From the NCBI GenBank assembly GCA_020746875.1, contig JAGTJL010000007.1, forward strand, positions 186,001-250,000: a stretch of DNA of 64,000 nt, read 5' to 3'. The translations under genes were made by a program, and so were the position numbers. This stretch comes from Rhexocercosporidium sp. MPI-PUGE-AT-0058 (lineage: Eukaryota; Ascomycota; Leotiomycetes; Helotiales). Shown here piece by piece: positions 1 to 12,617 of this stretch (the first letter of the stretch is position 1; every line of letters starts with the position of its first letter). The notes under the pieces were generated by a model. It did not search any database. It was not told the DNA's origin and was given only the letters and a program-made list of their open reading frames with translations.

Positions 1-3000
1 CTATTAGCTAGAGGTTAGCGGTAATTAAAAAATCAATCTTATTATTTATAATGAATTGCTGACTACGAATAGCTCGCTTACGAGCTTTTATTATCGTAAG
101 GTCTTAATCTTTTTAAGAGAAAGTATTAATAAGAGTATTAATAATCCCGGTATAATATATAATTATAAAATAGAATTCTATAAAGAACTCGGCTTAATAT
201 GTTTATTTAGCCGTAAAATCCTTAATAATTATAAAGTACTTTAAAGCTCGGTGATCCGTATATACGTATACGTTCTTTTAAGTATTTAATAATTCCAGGC
301 GGTATTACTTAAACGATTAAAAGATTATTAATATTTCTTTATTGTAAATTAAATAATTAAGCTCGGAATTTATTATAATCTTAGAAAAGTAACTTATAAA
401 ATAGAAAATGCCGTCTTTTTAAAATTAAGATAATATGCTAGTAACGACTTTATTAAAAGAGTCGGTCTTTAGCCGTGCTTACTTTATTAAATTATAATAG
501 TAAAAGATTAATACAAATTAAAGGGCTTTTTAAAGAGTTTCTTACGCGTTTTTATAAGCGTTATCGAAGTTAAAGGGCACGTTTTTTCCGGTAAATATCG
601 TAAAGGGTCGAGCGATGCGACTATAATCCTTAATAAACCGGCGATAAAAATTATAAAACCTAAAATAACTTTATATATTACGTACGTTACCGGCGTATTT
701 TTAATCTTTAATTACGCTAATTTTTTTTAAGTTTACTTTTATATTATTAACGCTAATAATAAAACTTAAGAACTTTGTCTTTTATACGCTAAACTCAGAC
801 TTTTTAATATCGGCTTATAATCCGTGCGCTTATAATAATATTATTACTTTCTTAATATAAACCTTATATTCTTTAAAAGTTAACGAGTATATAAGGATAT
901 CGTCTATATAAGCCGCGTAAAAGTCGTTTAAGTGCTTTATTAAAATGTCGTTAATAAATTATTAAAAAATCGCCGGGCTATTTATAAGGCTAAAAGGAAG
1001 GACTTTATATTTATACGTATTATATTAAATGCGGAAGGTCGTATAATTTTCGCTCTCGGGGGATATATAAATATAATAAAAAGCTTATTAAATATTAAGC
1101 TTTATAAAGACTTTTACTTTATAAATATAAATTATTATCTTATTAATTAAAGGAATTAAGTACGGATCCTTCTTCGATAAGGCATTTAGCTTTCGGTAGT
1201 CGATACAGAGCCGGAGGCTATCGTCGGCCTTTTTGGCGAAAAGAATAAAAGCCGCATATAATACGCTAAAAAGCTTAATAAAACCTTTATATAAGTTATT
1301 AATAATATATTACTTAATCTTTAATAGCTATTCTTTAATTATACGCCAAAGAAGTTCGAAGGACAAGTCGTTCTTCTTAATAAGCTCGATTTAATAGTTT
1401 ACGCTTTAGCGATGCGCTAATAATTTATTAGAGGTTCGCCGGGAGAAAAAAGGAATATACTTTTAATATTTTATCAGAAGCTTTTTATTTATTAATTTAT
1501 TATTTTACGCGTACTTAGCCTTTAAGGCTTCCTTTAAGATTAAGTCTTTATTTATTAATACGAGCTCGACATTTAATTAATTTAAGGCCTTTCGTCGGCG
1601 GCGAGTTAGCTTTTAGTCGATTTTATATATTAATATTATAAAGATTTTTATTTTATTTTTCTTAGCCTTTTTAAATCAGAGGTACGTCGTAAATATTACC
1701 GCTGCCGATATTAAGAAGATCTCCGTAATAAGCGCCTTAAGTTAATGCTTCGCTGGGGAAGCTTTACGAGCTTTTTTATCTTTAAATAATAATCCCGGAT
1801 TACAGAATATTAAAGGGTTTAATTAATCTTTTATAATATATAAGCGCTTTTTGACTTCTTTAATAAAGCTCGAAAGTCGAATCAGCGAAACGTTAATTAT
1901 AAGTCGTATAAAGACTTTAAACTTAAGGGAATCGTTAAGTGCCGTAATCTTGGCTTGCCTTTAGCAATAGTTATTTAAGTTTAAGAAAGCGTCCTTTTAT
2001 TTTATATTAAGTTAATAAGACTTAACGATTGGCTTATCGAAACGGTTAATATTAATAAAGACTTATTAATTAAAGTACGGCTATACGGGCATATTTAACG
2101 GCTATTTTAGCCGGTTACGGTTCTTTATATACGACTACTTTAAGTCGTAATACTTAAGAAACTTCCGATTAATTAAAACGTCAGTATTTCTTAAGTTAAT
2201 TATTAAAAAAGGAAAGTTAATTCGCCGGCGGTCGATAGTTAAAGTAAGTAAGACAGCCGTATTAATTGGCTTGCTTTTTCTATTATTATAATTAATTAAG
2301 ATAATTGACTAAAAGAGTATTATAAAAGAAATATTAAATTATTTAATAAGCCGGTATATAAGAGAGGTTTTAATTATATTAAAAATATTTACTTCGCTAT
2401 TAATATATATAAGTATTTTAATAAAGAATTTATTTCTTCTTAATTTAATATTAATTAAAAATTATCGTCCTTTAATAAAAATATAGAAATTAAATATTAA
2501 GTCTTTTTATAAGTTATAGCTTACGCTAAAGTATAAATATTTATTATGGCTTAAAAGGTTTTTAATAACTCGTTAATTTTTAAGTTTTCGCCGATAATTA
2601 ATTTAGAAATTAACTTATTAAAAGCTTAGTCTTTTCGGCGCTTAAAGCAGTCGCTAGCTTAGTAGTTAGTTTTATTATAATAAAAGTAAATATTAAAGGA
2701 GACGTCTTTAAGAGTAAGAGGCGGTATAAGAGACTTAAGGCGGTAGAAGAACAGAGTTAAAAATAGCGAGCGCGAGCGAACCTTTAACGATAGTTTATAA
2801 GTTAATATTAAAAGTCTTTATATTATTATAGCCGGCGTAAGAGAGGTTATACACTAGCCTTCCTTTTTAAAAATACCGCGCGTGTCGTAGCTATTAAAAG
2901 TAACGTTAGCTTAAGCCTTATAAGTCGTTATAGCTTCTTTTAATATAATATTACGGGATTTTTAATCTGTAATAATTAAAAATTCGTTAAAAGCTATGTA

Positions 3001-4030
3001 ATTTTCGTTTATTTTATATTTCTTTATGTAAATTATACGTTTAAAGGCTAGAAAGACCTTTTTATATACGTCCTTAAACTAACGAGAGTAAGTAATCTTA
3101 TTAATAATAATATAAGAAGTGAATTTAATTTCGGAAGTCGTTATAAGTTATATTATTTATTAATAGCTAATTATATATTCTTTTAATAGCTTAGACTTAG
3201 TTATAATTAAAGAATCGCTAGTTTAAGGCCGTTAAAACGTCGGCGATAGTCTCGAAAGTACTGGCAAATTCGGGGTCTATATATTAAAGGATAATAGTCT
3301 TTGCCTTGTTAATAATATATTAAAAATAAGCCTTAACTTATAATATTTTATTTTTAAAGTTATTTAAGTACTTTTTTATAAATAGCTTTATTTTTATTTT
3401 TTAAGTATTATACTCGATATTACTTTTATAATCGCTAAAGGAAATACGGGGGTACTTAACTTTAAAAGGCTTTATAACTTAAATCGAATTATCTAGCTTT
3501 AATAAGTAATAATCGGTAGTCGGCTGGAGGTCCGTCGTAAGAATACGTACCGATTAATTACTTTAAAAAGAAGAAGTGCGAGTCTTTTAGCAGAGGTTAT
3601 TAAAAGTATATTAATCAAAGGCTTATTTAATAGTAATAGTAATAATAAAGCTAACGGAGATCTCAATTAATTAATTTACTTTTACTTATTAAGTAAGAGT
3701 AAGGCTTTTTATAATAGCAATAGGCTTTAGCGAGGCGTCGAAGTAATTCTAAGGTTTGTTTTCCGAGTCGGAATCGGGTTTTTTAAAGTTATTAGGTTCT
3801 TTTATAAGAGTCTCGACCGAAGGAATAAAGGTATTAATAAAGCTTAGCCGTAAAAGGGCGCTTCTTTTTTTTAAAGCTTTACTAATAAAAGAAAAAAGTC
3901 GGAAATAATAATAATATAAAATAAAGAAGTGTTTAAGGTTATTAATTAATTTATTAATTAAATATAAGTCGAAGTCGAAGTTCGAATAGCGCGCGTTAAG
4001 TTTCATAAAGCAGGTTAACGGCAAAGAGCT
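1..4030 (-). mobile_element. Decayed Ty3/gypsy retrotransposon, gag-pol on minus strand, cut by window edge
   Basis: Read on the minus strand, fragments of a Ty3/gypsy polyprotein can be followed through many TAA/TAG stops. A reverse-transcriptase start with LRLCIDYRKLN lies near 1150-1220. The catalytic YIDDILIY lies near 887-912. The stretch FYRRFIKDYSRIARPF, from the region after the RT, lies near 575-660. RNase H and integrase would lie further left, beyond base 1. The upstream part (about 2500-4000) should hold protease and gag but is too eroded to read. Stops and the TpA-rich composition fit RIP (CpA to TpA changes). No intact ORF remains, so this is a dead copy. Confidence 0.8.
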
Positions 4031-4975
4031 TTTTAGCTTTTTTTAAGGCAATTTATTATTAATAAAAAGATACTTATTTATTAAATAGGCTAAAGTATTA
4101 AAGTTTATCGTTAACTTATTATAAAGGCAGGGAGACGTAACACGCAAGACTTAATAAAATATAACGCTTTATAGCGAAGGGGTTTTTAGTCTTTTCTTAT
4201 ATTACGGCTTATAAGAGGTTAATACGGCGAGTTAACTTTAGCTTTATATTTAAGCTTAATATTACGCTTAAAATCGAAAAGAAAAGATAAGGAGAAAAGG
4301 AAAGCTCTTTATAAGAAGGAGCTCTAGTATAAATACACAAAGGGTCCCCCTAGCCTTTCCCGATTAGGCCTAGCGCTATAATTACCATACTAAGGCAATG
4401 CTACGAGCGATGCCGAGCTCGCTCGGTTAGAATACGAGGCTCAGGGAGTCGTAACACTTACTGCGCTTCCTCATTCTGATTGGCTCGCCTATTCTCACAC
4501 TTCGCAATTATAAACTTTACGCTAATTTTAAAAAATACGCATTTAATATTAATATTATAAAGTTTTTAAAGTTTATAATAAGTTTAATAAGTATTTGAAT
4601 AAACTCTTCTCGAGTTAAGAGTATTTAAAAGTAGCTTTTATTTAAATCGTAGCGGAATATATAAGTATTCTTAAGGTTTATTAACTTTTACTATTATTTT
4701 ATTTATAATTATATAAAGGTTATTTAATTTATTATTAATTTATTAAAAGGAATATTAAAAAAACGAAAACAAAATTATTTCGATTCTTTTACGTAATTAT
4801 TATAACGTTTTTAATTTTATAAGAAAGATTTTCTTAAGCTTTAATCTTTTATTATTTCGATCTTTAATTAAAGATTTAAATAAAAATAAATACTTCGAAA
4901 TTCGTTATTAATAAAATCTTATTTTAATTATTTAATAGTGGTACGGAGGCTTAATGGCATTTTATTATATTTTAC
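4031..4975. other. AT-rich stretch with a GC-richer patch, possible LTR
   Basis: No gene is seen. Bases about 4310-4510 are clearly less AT-rich than both sides and contain GC-rich words such as gggtccccctagcc and gatgccgagctcgctcgg. The patch sits just upstream, in element sense, of the minus-strand gypsy gag region, where a 5' LTR would be expected. No paired repeat was found to prove it is an LTR. The rest is RIP-like AT sequence. Confidence 0.35.
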
Positions 4976-7140
4976 TTAAAGATGCTGTCCTTTATTAAGT
5001 AATAATATAAAGTTTATAATAAGGAGTTGATAATAGTAATATATACTTTTAAGTAATAAAATTAATATCTTTAAGGCGCTTTTAATATTATTACGGTTCG
5101 GACGGATTATTATAAGCTTAAATATTTTATAACGAAATAAAAGCTTATCGAACGGCAAACGAAATAGGCCGATAAGTTAATAAAATTCGATTTTATTATT
5201 AAATATTAAATAAAAATTACGAATTCTATTAATAAGCCTTTGCGAAGACTTAACTTTAAATACTCAGAACTAAATTAAAATTAAGACGAAAAAGAAGAGT
5301 AATTATTAACGTTATATCAAAAGCTACGCTTAATTGTAATATTATAAAAAAGAAAGCTTTTATTAATAAATTTTTAAAATCGAGACTTAAATAACCTTAT
5401 ATTAATGAATTATCGAAGCCAGAGTAAGGATCGTTTATAAAGGATTTATAAAATAGCGAAGAATAATTAAAAAAGATATAAAGGACTTTGACAAATTTAT
5501 TATCAGTATTATTAATTATAAATAATATATATTATTATAAACCGAAATAATAAATAACGAACTTTTAAAACTAATTTAAAATATAATCTTTAATTTATAA
5601 AAAGTAAATTCTTTTATAATAAATAAAACGTACGAATCGATTCCAAAAGAACGTCGAGCTAAGTCTAAAGATATTAAAAGATATATAAAGATAAACTATT
5701 ATAATATTATAATAAACCTTATATATTACTTAAGAAATTACTTTAAAGTAAGACCTTAAATATTAATTATAATAATATTATAATAAAATACTTTAAGTTT
5801 TAAAAAACCTTTAAATTATTTTTAAAGAAATACTTTTAATAATAATTATATATAAACGTTAAGAAATATATAAATACTTACGTAAAATATTAAAAAAAGA
5901 AATTAAAAAAGCACTGATTTTATAGCGAATCAGCTTTATTCCTTATTATTTTAAAACTTTAAAAGGAAATAATTTTAAATTTTATTATAAATTTATCGCT
6001 AAGTAAAAAAATAAATCGAGTATACGATTTTATTCTTGTAATCGTCGATTAATTTACAAAATTAGTTCAAATATATCTTTATAACGAAAGCGATTATTAT
6101 ATTTAAGCTAGCCGAGCTCTTTATATAATATATATATATATAAGGATTTTAAATGCCTAAAAGGTGGTATTATTTATAAAAGCTTTATTTTTATAAGTAA
6201 GTTTTAGTTTTTAATAATATTTTATCTTTCAGTTCGACGCTGATTTAATATTATATTTTATTCGCAAACTAATAAGTAAACTAAACGGCAAAATTAAGTC
6301 TTAGAATTCTATTTAAAGAACATATTATAATTATTATTAAAACGATTAAACTTTTAAGCTCGCTTTAATAAAATTCATATATAATAATTCGGTATATATA
6401 TTTATTAATTCGATACCTTTTCGGATATTATATAAGTTTAATCTGGAGTTCGGTTCGAACGCTAAAACGATATTTAAAAAAGCAAAGCACTTATTATAAT
6501 TTAAAAAATAATACTTTCATAATAAAAAATAAAAATACTTATAAAAAAGCTTTAAATTACTTCCGAATCTTATAAGAAATCTTATAATATTAAATATAAA
6601 AAAATTCGGTTTGAAGTCAAATATATGATTTTATTAATTATAAAGTATTTTTAATAATTAAAGCCTTTTCAAAAGCTTATTAATAAATTTTAAAGCCTTT
6701 TAAAATTAAGAGAATTATTTCTAATTATAATTAAATATATTAACTCAATTACTTTCGATTTACTGTATTTATAATACTTTTATATATTACTTTTAGAGCT
6801 ATAGCAAGAACGAAAGGAAGTTAAAGCTAAACCGGAAGCAATTCAAGTTTAAGAATTAAAAGAGTTCGAGGTTAAGTTTATTTAAGCTTATAAGAATACT
6901 AAGCGAGGTCGCTTATATTTTATTTATTAAAAGAATTATTTTATTATAAATAATACTTAAGAGCTTATAAATTATCTTATATACGCTAAGGATACGTTAT
7001 AAAAATACTTTAAAAATATATTAAGAAAAAGGAAATCGAAATTATAATAAAAATTATAAAAATAAAAAAATTAAAAGTAAAAGTCTTTATTTAAGCTTTA
7101 AAAGATATTAAAAGTAAAACGAAAGAAGCCTAAAGGCATT
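4976..7140 (+). mobile_element. Decayed Ty3/gypsy chromovirus (integrase and chromodomain) on plus strand
   Basis: On the plus strand a second retroelement is readable through stops. The integrase core is recognisable at about 5970-6500: ILVIVD, a stop, then FTKLVQIY, followed by a QTNK.TKRQN stretch matching the QTDGQTER region of Ty3 integrases. Further on (about 6870-7020) a chromodomain-like segment follows, with GRLYFIY near its start and YAKDTL near its end. An integrase followed by a chromodomain is the mark of chromoviruses. RT and RNase H should lie upstream but are not clear. The element points opposite to the first one, so they are separate insertions. No intact frame remains. Confidence 0.75.
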
Positions 7141-8585
7141 ATTAACAGCTCGAGGCTGCCGCTAAAGGAGCGGAAGCGGCGCGCCTAAAGATCTTCTTTT
7201 ATATTCTCGTTTTATTTTTATTTTTATTTTCTTTAACCTCGCTTTTAGAGGCTTATTAAAGTTAATACGGAAGAAATATAAAAGTATATTAATACTTATA
7301 AGAATACGACGTAATAACTTTATAAAGAGGTCGTTAATTCGGTTCTGCGTAATAAGAAGTTGGCGGAAGAGGTCGTCGGTAGTAATAGTAGCAGTAGCGG
7401 CAGGAGCGGCGGCGGCATAGCGAGGTGGCGGGCGCAGCGGTAGCAAATCGAAGCCATATCGAAGGCAGGTCGGATATATGGTATAGTATAATATAATATA
7501 ATATAACGGGGGCGAGACGGAGGGACAGCGAAGCCAAATCGGAGGGGAGGATAATAATATTAATTAAAAGTTAAATTTATTTAAAGGCTAAAATATAAAT
7601 AACTTACGGCAAAACTAGTTATACCGCCTAATTACGCGAATTATTACCGATTTAAACCTGTTTATATTCCGATTTAAGTTTATAATATTATTATTTACTT
7701 TATAAATAAATTACTCTTATTTAAAAGGATTAAGTCCGCTTTAAGTCCGTATATATCTCGATTTACGTTCGCTATATTATATTATTATTATATTATCTTA
7801 TGTTTTATAAATACGATTTTAAAAAAGAAAGTAATATCAGGAATAGAATTTAATAAAAAGAAAGTCGGGGGTTTTACGGAAGGTTTATAAGCTTAATATA
7901 AATTACCTATTAAAATCTTTATTTATTTACTTCGGAGGGAAGTAAAGAGGATTTAAAAGGCTAGAGATTAGTCTGAATTATAATTAATATACCCTGAACG
8001 TTTCGAATAGCAATTCCTTATCATTTGAACCTTACAGCGTATAAATGCCGATAAGAATTAAAATAACTTAATAATAGAATACTTCTTATACGATAAAATA
8101 AATAAAAAAGAACGTAAAAGTACGTTTAAATTAATTTTCTATAAGATTGTATTCGAGTATTAATTGCCCGACAAGCAGTTATAAATACTTTAATAATTAA
8201 ATATAAGAGTAGAAATAAGTTTCATAAGTAGTTTATTAAATTTATATGAAAATACAGTATTAAGTTGATATTCCTTCAGTGTTAATTCGTTAAAATTTTA
8301 GTATTCTTGCCCCGTATTCGCTTAGAAAATAGCCGGATTTCAATGCCGCCCGTCTTCGTACAACTCAGGAAGGGACGAGGGTTATGCAAGCTAAGCGTCT
8401 TGAAGGCACGTACGTGATAAAAAGAGAACGGCAGCCAATATATTTTCGTGCCCAATTTTGTCAGATTATTCAACAGCTAGCAATTGAATAAGGCCTCTGC
8501 ATTAATAAAACCTCACATCCCTATACAACGAACTCCCACACCCCCTAAAACTAAGATTACCACCATCCAAAACTCCACTCCACTC
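7141..8585. repeat. AT-rich block with a low-complexity GC patch; no gene seen
   Basis: Bases about 7150-7550 carry a GC-richer low-complexity patch with runs such as agtaatagtagcagtagcgg and a TATAATATAATATAA tract at about 7484-7505. Open frames through it read as alanine- or arginine-rich simple sequence and start on non-ATG codons, so they are not called genes. From about 7560 to 8250 the sequence is RIP-like. It changes to normal composition near 8280-8480, just downstream of the regulator gene. Confidence 0.5.
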
Positions 8586-9439
8586 TCAAAGCGAAAAGAA
8601 ATCGAGCTCAGCATTCCTCCTTTCTCCCGTTTCCGTTTCGAAGGGGTCATACATCCCCTGTCCAACCAGAGGCGCATCAACCATATCCGCCAAGTTCTGG
8701 CCGCTCATCCAGGTGAATGACATGGGATGATCCAGCACATTGAAGTCGCTGTTCAGGCTCGGCCACACGGCGCACTCGCTCCGCGGCGTCACCATCACGT
8801 ACCCGTTGCGCGCTCTCTCGCCCACCACCGGCGGCGGCATGCCCTGGAGCATGGTGAACGGCTTCGAAGAGGTGCTTGTGCTGACCATGGATTGTGAAGT
8901 GAACAGAGCCCCGGGTCCTCCTGCTGCATTTGCATTGGGATTATCGGGCCGAGTCGAGGACTTGGAGAGCTGTCGTTTCTTGCAGATGCGCGAGTCGGCA
9001 TCATCGATAGCGTTGCTTTCCCTCCGCGCTGGAATGGCCATCGTTGCCGACACACCGTGATGCTGATGCTGCGGCGCGGGGGGCGAGGGCCGGGAGCTCG
9101 CGTTCTGCAGCTCCAGCATCACGGCTTGCAGGATGGCAGACATGGATGCAGCAGGCTGGTAGGTGGCGGACATGTCATGCAGTGCCGCGGCCAGGCACTC
9201 GAGATATGGGAGGTTATTCTTGCGGTCTGACGTGCTCTTGATGAATGCCAGCGCCGCGACGAGTGCCGTTGCGGCGGTACCGGCGTGCTGGATGCCCGTG
9301 ACGAAGATGCGGCGCGTGTCGAAGCGTTGGCGGTGATGCCAGAAGATGCGCGCTACACGGATGGCTTGTCGTGTACAGATGGCGCGCGACATGAAGGCGT
9401 GGTGGTCGGCGATGCGATCGTCGTCGTCCTCGTGCCCGC

Positions 9440-9473
<34 letters not shown>

Positions 9474-11444
9474 ATACTTGGCCCACGGGCGATGCAGCAG
9501 AATGAGACTGCAGTGATACTGCTGGTGCAGCAGGAAAAAGGAGAACGGCGCCGTCGCGATATTCTCTGGCTTCCAGACTAGACTTGCGGGCAGCTGGCGG
9601 TACCACGTCTGCAGCTGGCGGTCTAGATTTAGTACGTACATATACCTGTTTGCGTTGTCGGGATCCCGATCCCGTGAGCCTGGGACTTCTGGCCCGCGGA
9701 TCTCTGCAATCTTGCCTGCGAGTTCCATCAGGTCCAGGAGCTCCTCGTAAATTTGCGTCTCGAGACTCCTCTGCTCGCCCGCCGGGGTGCAGGTCGACAG
9801 ACTGGCAAACTTTTTCGACATGCGATACATCTCAAGATCCGACGTCTTGATTCCGGTCGGACGGCCGAGGAACAAAGCCCAGTATCTAGAGTAGTCAGCG
9901 ACAGACAGGTGTGCAGAGGGGGTGGGTGGCAAGACGGACTTGTCGTAGATCACACACGCGAACAGAGTCATGTGCCGAATCTGCATCTCCTTCTCGTCCA
10001 GGCCGTCGTTTTGACAGTCGAGATGCAAACCAAGATCGAAGCACAGCCTGTTTGCCATTCCTACACGGGTCAAACAAATCCTGTCCCCTTGATATTTGTT
10101 CGTGGCATCAACTCACCAGCATACATCCACCCAGTATTGTCCCTTCCCACTCCACATTCGAGATCACCCAGCAACAAAAAGGCTTGAACGGATGGCAACC
10201 CGCCTGGCCTTTCCAGCTCCAGGTCTAGCATGTACCGCGCTTCGCGGTGCAAGGTGCATTCTCGATTCCCCAGGGTGATCTTCTTCATGTCCTCTCTCTC
10301 CATGTCCGCAAACCGATATCCCATCGCCAGAATGTTGATATGCAGAAAGCCCGAGTAATGCTTGTTCTTGGAGTCCTGCATGTCTTCGTAGAAGGCTTCC
10401 TTGTGGACAATATATAGGACACTGTTATAATATTCCCAGAACAGATCCATGAGGTAATCATGGGTTTCGATGGTCAGAGATCGAATAATCCGCTCGGTGC
10501 GGCGTGTCTGCTCCAGCGATTCACCGCTGTCGCGAGGGGCGGTGCTGTCCGCGTAGATGTGGAAGTTCGAGGCCGGGCCAAAGAATCGCAGACGCCCGCT
10601 GAGCTGGTCGAAACTAAGATGGCCGCGGGTGGAGAGAAGCATGCGCATCAACAATTCTCTCTTGTTACTATTCTGCACAGCTCGACTCTGTGTGCTTGGA
10701 GGCAGGTGTTGGTGTGTTTCGGTGAGCGGCATGCCGCCGTCGTTCTGATAGTTGTTGTCCCCGTCAGAGGACGAGTCTTGGGTGCTTCGAGGCGTAGCAC
10801 TTTGTGCGGCAGGATCGGGGTCATGCCGCTGCTGCTCATACACGTCGCCGTCTTGGGGAACAGGAGCAGCCGGCGCAGGAGGTGCTTCGGGCTTGATTTG
10901 AGGGGGGTAGTTGGCGGGAGGAAGTTCTTTGCCGGTCTCTACAAGCATCGATTCCAGCATGGCCACTCGATTCGTGAGGGCCGACATATATGCCTTGGAG
11001 ACAGGCCTGGGAAGTCCGTCAGTCAGCTTCATGCCCAAGATAGATTTGCAGAACAGACAGACTTGCCGTCGTCGCTCGTCATCATTCTTGATTAAGCATT
11101 CTGTGTTGGAACGTTTGCACTGGGTGCAATCTCGTTCGCCCGGTGGCACAACACACTTTGTTTACACCGTCAGTCGGTCCCCGAGCCAGAATGGGGAATG
11201 GGGGATGGGGCAAGCAAGCAAGAAACAAGACAATAAATACAACACTTACGCGGATCCTTCGATCTCTGCAGGCGGCGCACGCAATTGACGCTCGATGTCG
11301 AGTGGGCTTCGTTGCGTTTGCGTTTGCGTTCGCATTCGCATTCGCAGCCAACTGTTGTTCAGACGTGGTGGACGTGGGCTGGGTGAGGGCGAATTGGCCA
11401 GGCGGCAGAGCACTTGCGTCTGCATTCTCCATGTCGCTCCTCAT
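8586..11444 (-). CDS. Zn2Cys6 fungal transcription factor, NirA-like, 884 aa
   Basis: This is a DNA-binding regulator of the Gal4-type zinc cluster class. Exons by hand: 11444-11250, 11155-10117, 10060-9940 and 9885-8586, summing to 885 codons. The first splice completes the zinc cluster: CAACRDRRIR is joined to CVVPPGERDCTQCKRSNTEC, giving all six cysteines. The middle matches the fungal-specific regulatory domain (HLSFDQLSGRLRFFGPASNF, then YAGMANRLCFDLGLHLDC and ALFLGRPTGIK). The block FVTGIQHAGTAATALVAA is typical of NirA-like factors. The 54-nt third intron is in frame, with a GCTGAC branch site close to its AG; removing it restores YDKYWALFLGRPTG. Exon 1 has an Ala-Asn repeat, and the middle has an Asp7-Gly6 run coded by simple repeats. 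It is the nearest DNA-binding regulator to the cluster that starts 6 kb away, so control of that cluster is possible but unproven. Confidence 0.88.
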
Positions 11445-12195
11445 GGCCGCGGTGATGGTGGTTTTGCTCAAACAGACAGACCTACAGACTGCTGGTCCGG
11501 TCCGGTCCGGTCCGGCCTGGCCTTGACATCTAGTCGATCGATGCAGCAGACACTCACTCACTCGCTCGCCCGCGATACTTCCTGTACAGTCAGTACAGAC
11601 GGGAAGGGGAGGTGGGAAGTGGGAAGAAAGGTAATGAACAAACAAACGAACAAACAAACAAACGTTGACAGGATTCCATTCCAGCACGGGCACGGTGTGG
11701 AGAAGGCCCCTTTCCCCGCATGCTTCTCTCCCCAGCCGTGATCCTCAGCTCCACCACCCACAGCTGCTTCGATGCGCTGCCTCCGCCCACCCACCCGGTA
11801 GAAACATCCCATCCCCTGCCATCCAATCATCGATCGTCGCAGATCGAGCAGTGAGACGGCAGTGAGGGAAATTTGGATTGCATCTCTGGGGGCCACCCCA
11901 TGCCCTTGTCCTTGCCCTTGCTCTTGCCCCGTGTGGCTGCATGCATGCATGCATACTTACGGAGGAAGCTGCGCTACTTGAGCCGTGTGGCAGGCATGTG
12001 GGCAGCGGGACTGACTCGTGTACGAACCGTAATGTAAGAGGTCAGTCAGGTCGTCAGCGGTATTATTATTCGTGAACCTCACCCAGACGACTTACTTGAG
12101 GGCCACGAACACCGCCCATGTACTCCTGTGAGTGGTGGGTCGGTCTTGCTTTCGCTGGAACGTCAGTCATCTTCTGTGACTGCTATTGTGCGAAC

Positions 12196-12201
<6 letters not shown>

Positions 12202-12289
<88 letters not shown>
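12202..12289. repeat. (GA)n microsatellite, about 44 units
   Basis: An uninterrupted GA dinucleotide run spans about 88 bases, flanked by caaaatt on the left and tagagggggg on the right. It lies about 0.75 kb upstream of the regulator start. Polypurine runs of this length are length-variable and can act as GAGA-type promoter elements; neither role is shown here. Confidence 0.95.
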
Positions 12290-12294
<5 letters not shown>

Positions 12295-12533
12295 GGGGGT
12301 GGGAGGGTTGGGATTTGGGGTGTCACCAAACTTCCGCCTCAGGCAGAGCTCGCTCTTCCGAATTCAAACTTCGAAACCTTGCCTGTTGTCTCGTTATCAG
12401 ACCGCCGTTAGCTACCATATGGCTTCTAAACTGGTCCTAACACGCCGCCGAACGGAAGCAGGTCAGTCAGTCATGGTCCTCAAGGTCATGTTATGTCTCG
12501 GCTCGTCCATATCACAGGATAATCCATCTTTGC

Positions 12534-12567
12534 CCCAGCATATATATTTATATATATATATGCTGGG
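12534..12567. repeat. Perfect inverted repeat, 13-bp arms, AT-rich loop
   Basis: The arms cccagcatatata and tatatatgctggg pair exactly around an 8-base AT loop. The repeat sits about 50 bases past the proposed stop of the hydrolase-ankyrin-CorA gene (minus strand). It could fold as an RNA hairpin or a DNA cruciform. Its role is unknown. Confidence 0.8.
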
Positions 12568-12617
12568 TCTTGTCCACCACCCACTCCTATCATGAGACGC
12601 TCATATGGGAGACCTCT

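Larger units (their letters stand above)
11445..12617. other. Intergenic region upstream of the Zn2Cys6 gene
   Basis: No gene is supported. The region holds simple repeats: tandem ggtcc units near 11495-11515, a CAAA-type tract at about 11639-11664, alternating gca/tgc near 11938-11952, the long GA array and the AT hairpin listed separately. It contains the promoter of the regulator gene and the 3' flank of the hydrolase-ankyrin gene. Open frames here begin on non-ATG codons or cross the repeats. Confidence 0.6.

Noticed and set aside
7162..7537. Alanine/arginine-rich minus-strand frames
   Set aside because: Low-complexity sequence in a degraded block with non-ATG starts; not credible genes.
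8740..10278. Several long plus-strand frames across the regulator gene
   Set aside because: They are antisense to exons with clear Zn2Cys6 and fungal regulatory domain motifs, and they show no family features; GC-rich coding leaves such shadows.
12118..12411. Plus-strand frame with a long (Arg-Glu) repeat
   Set aside because: It is only the GA microsatellite read in frame, with no conserved flanks.
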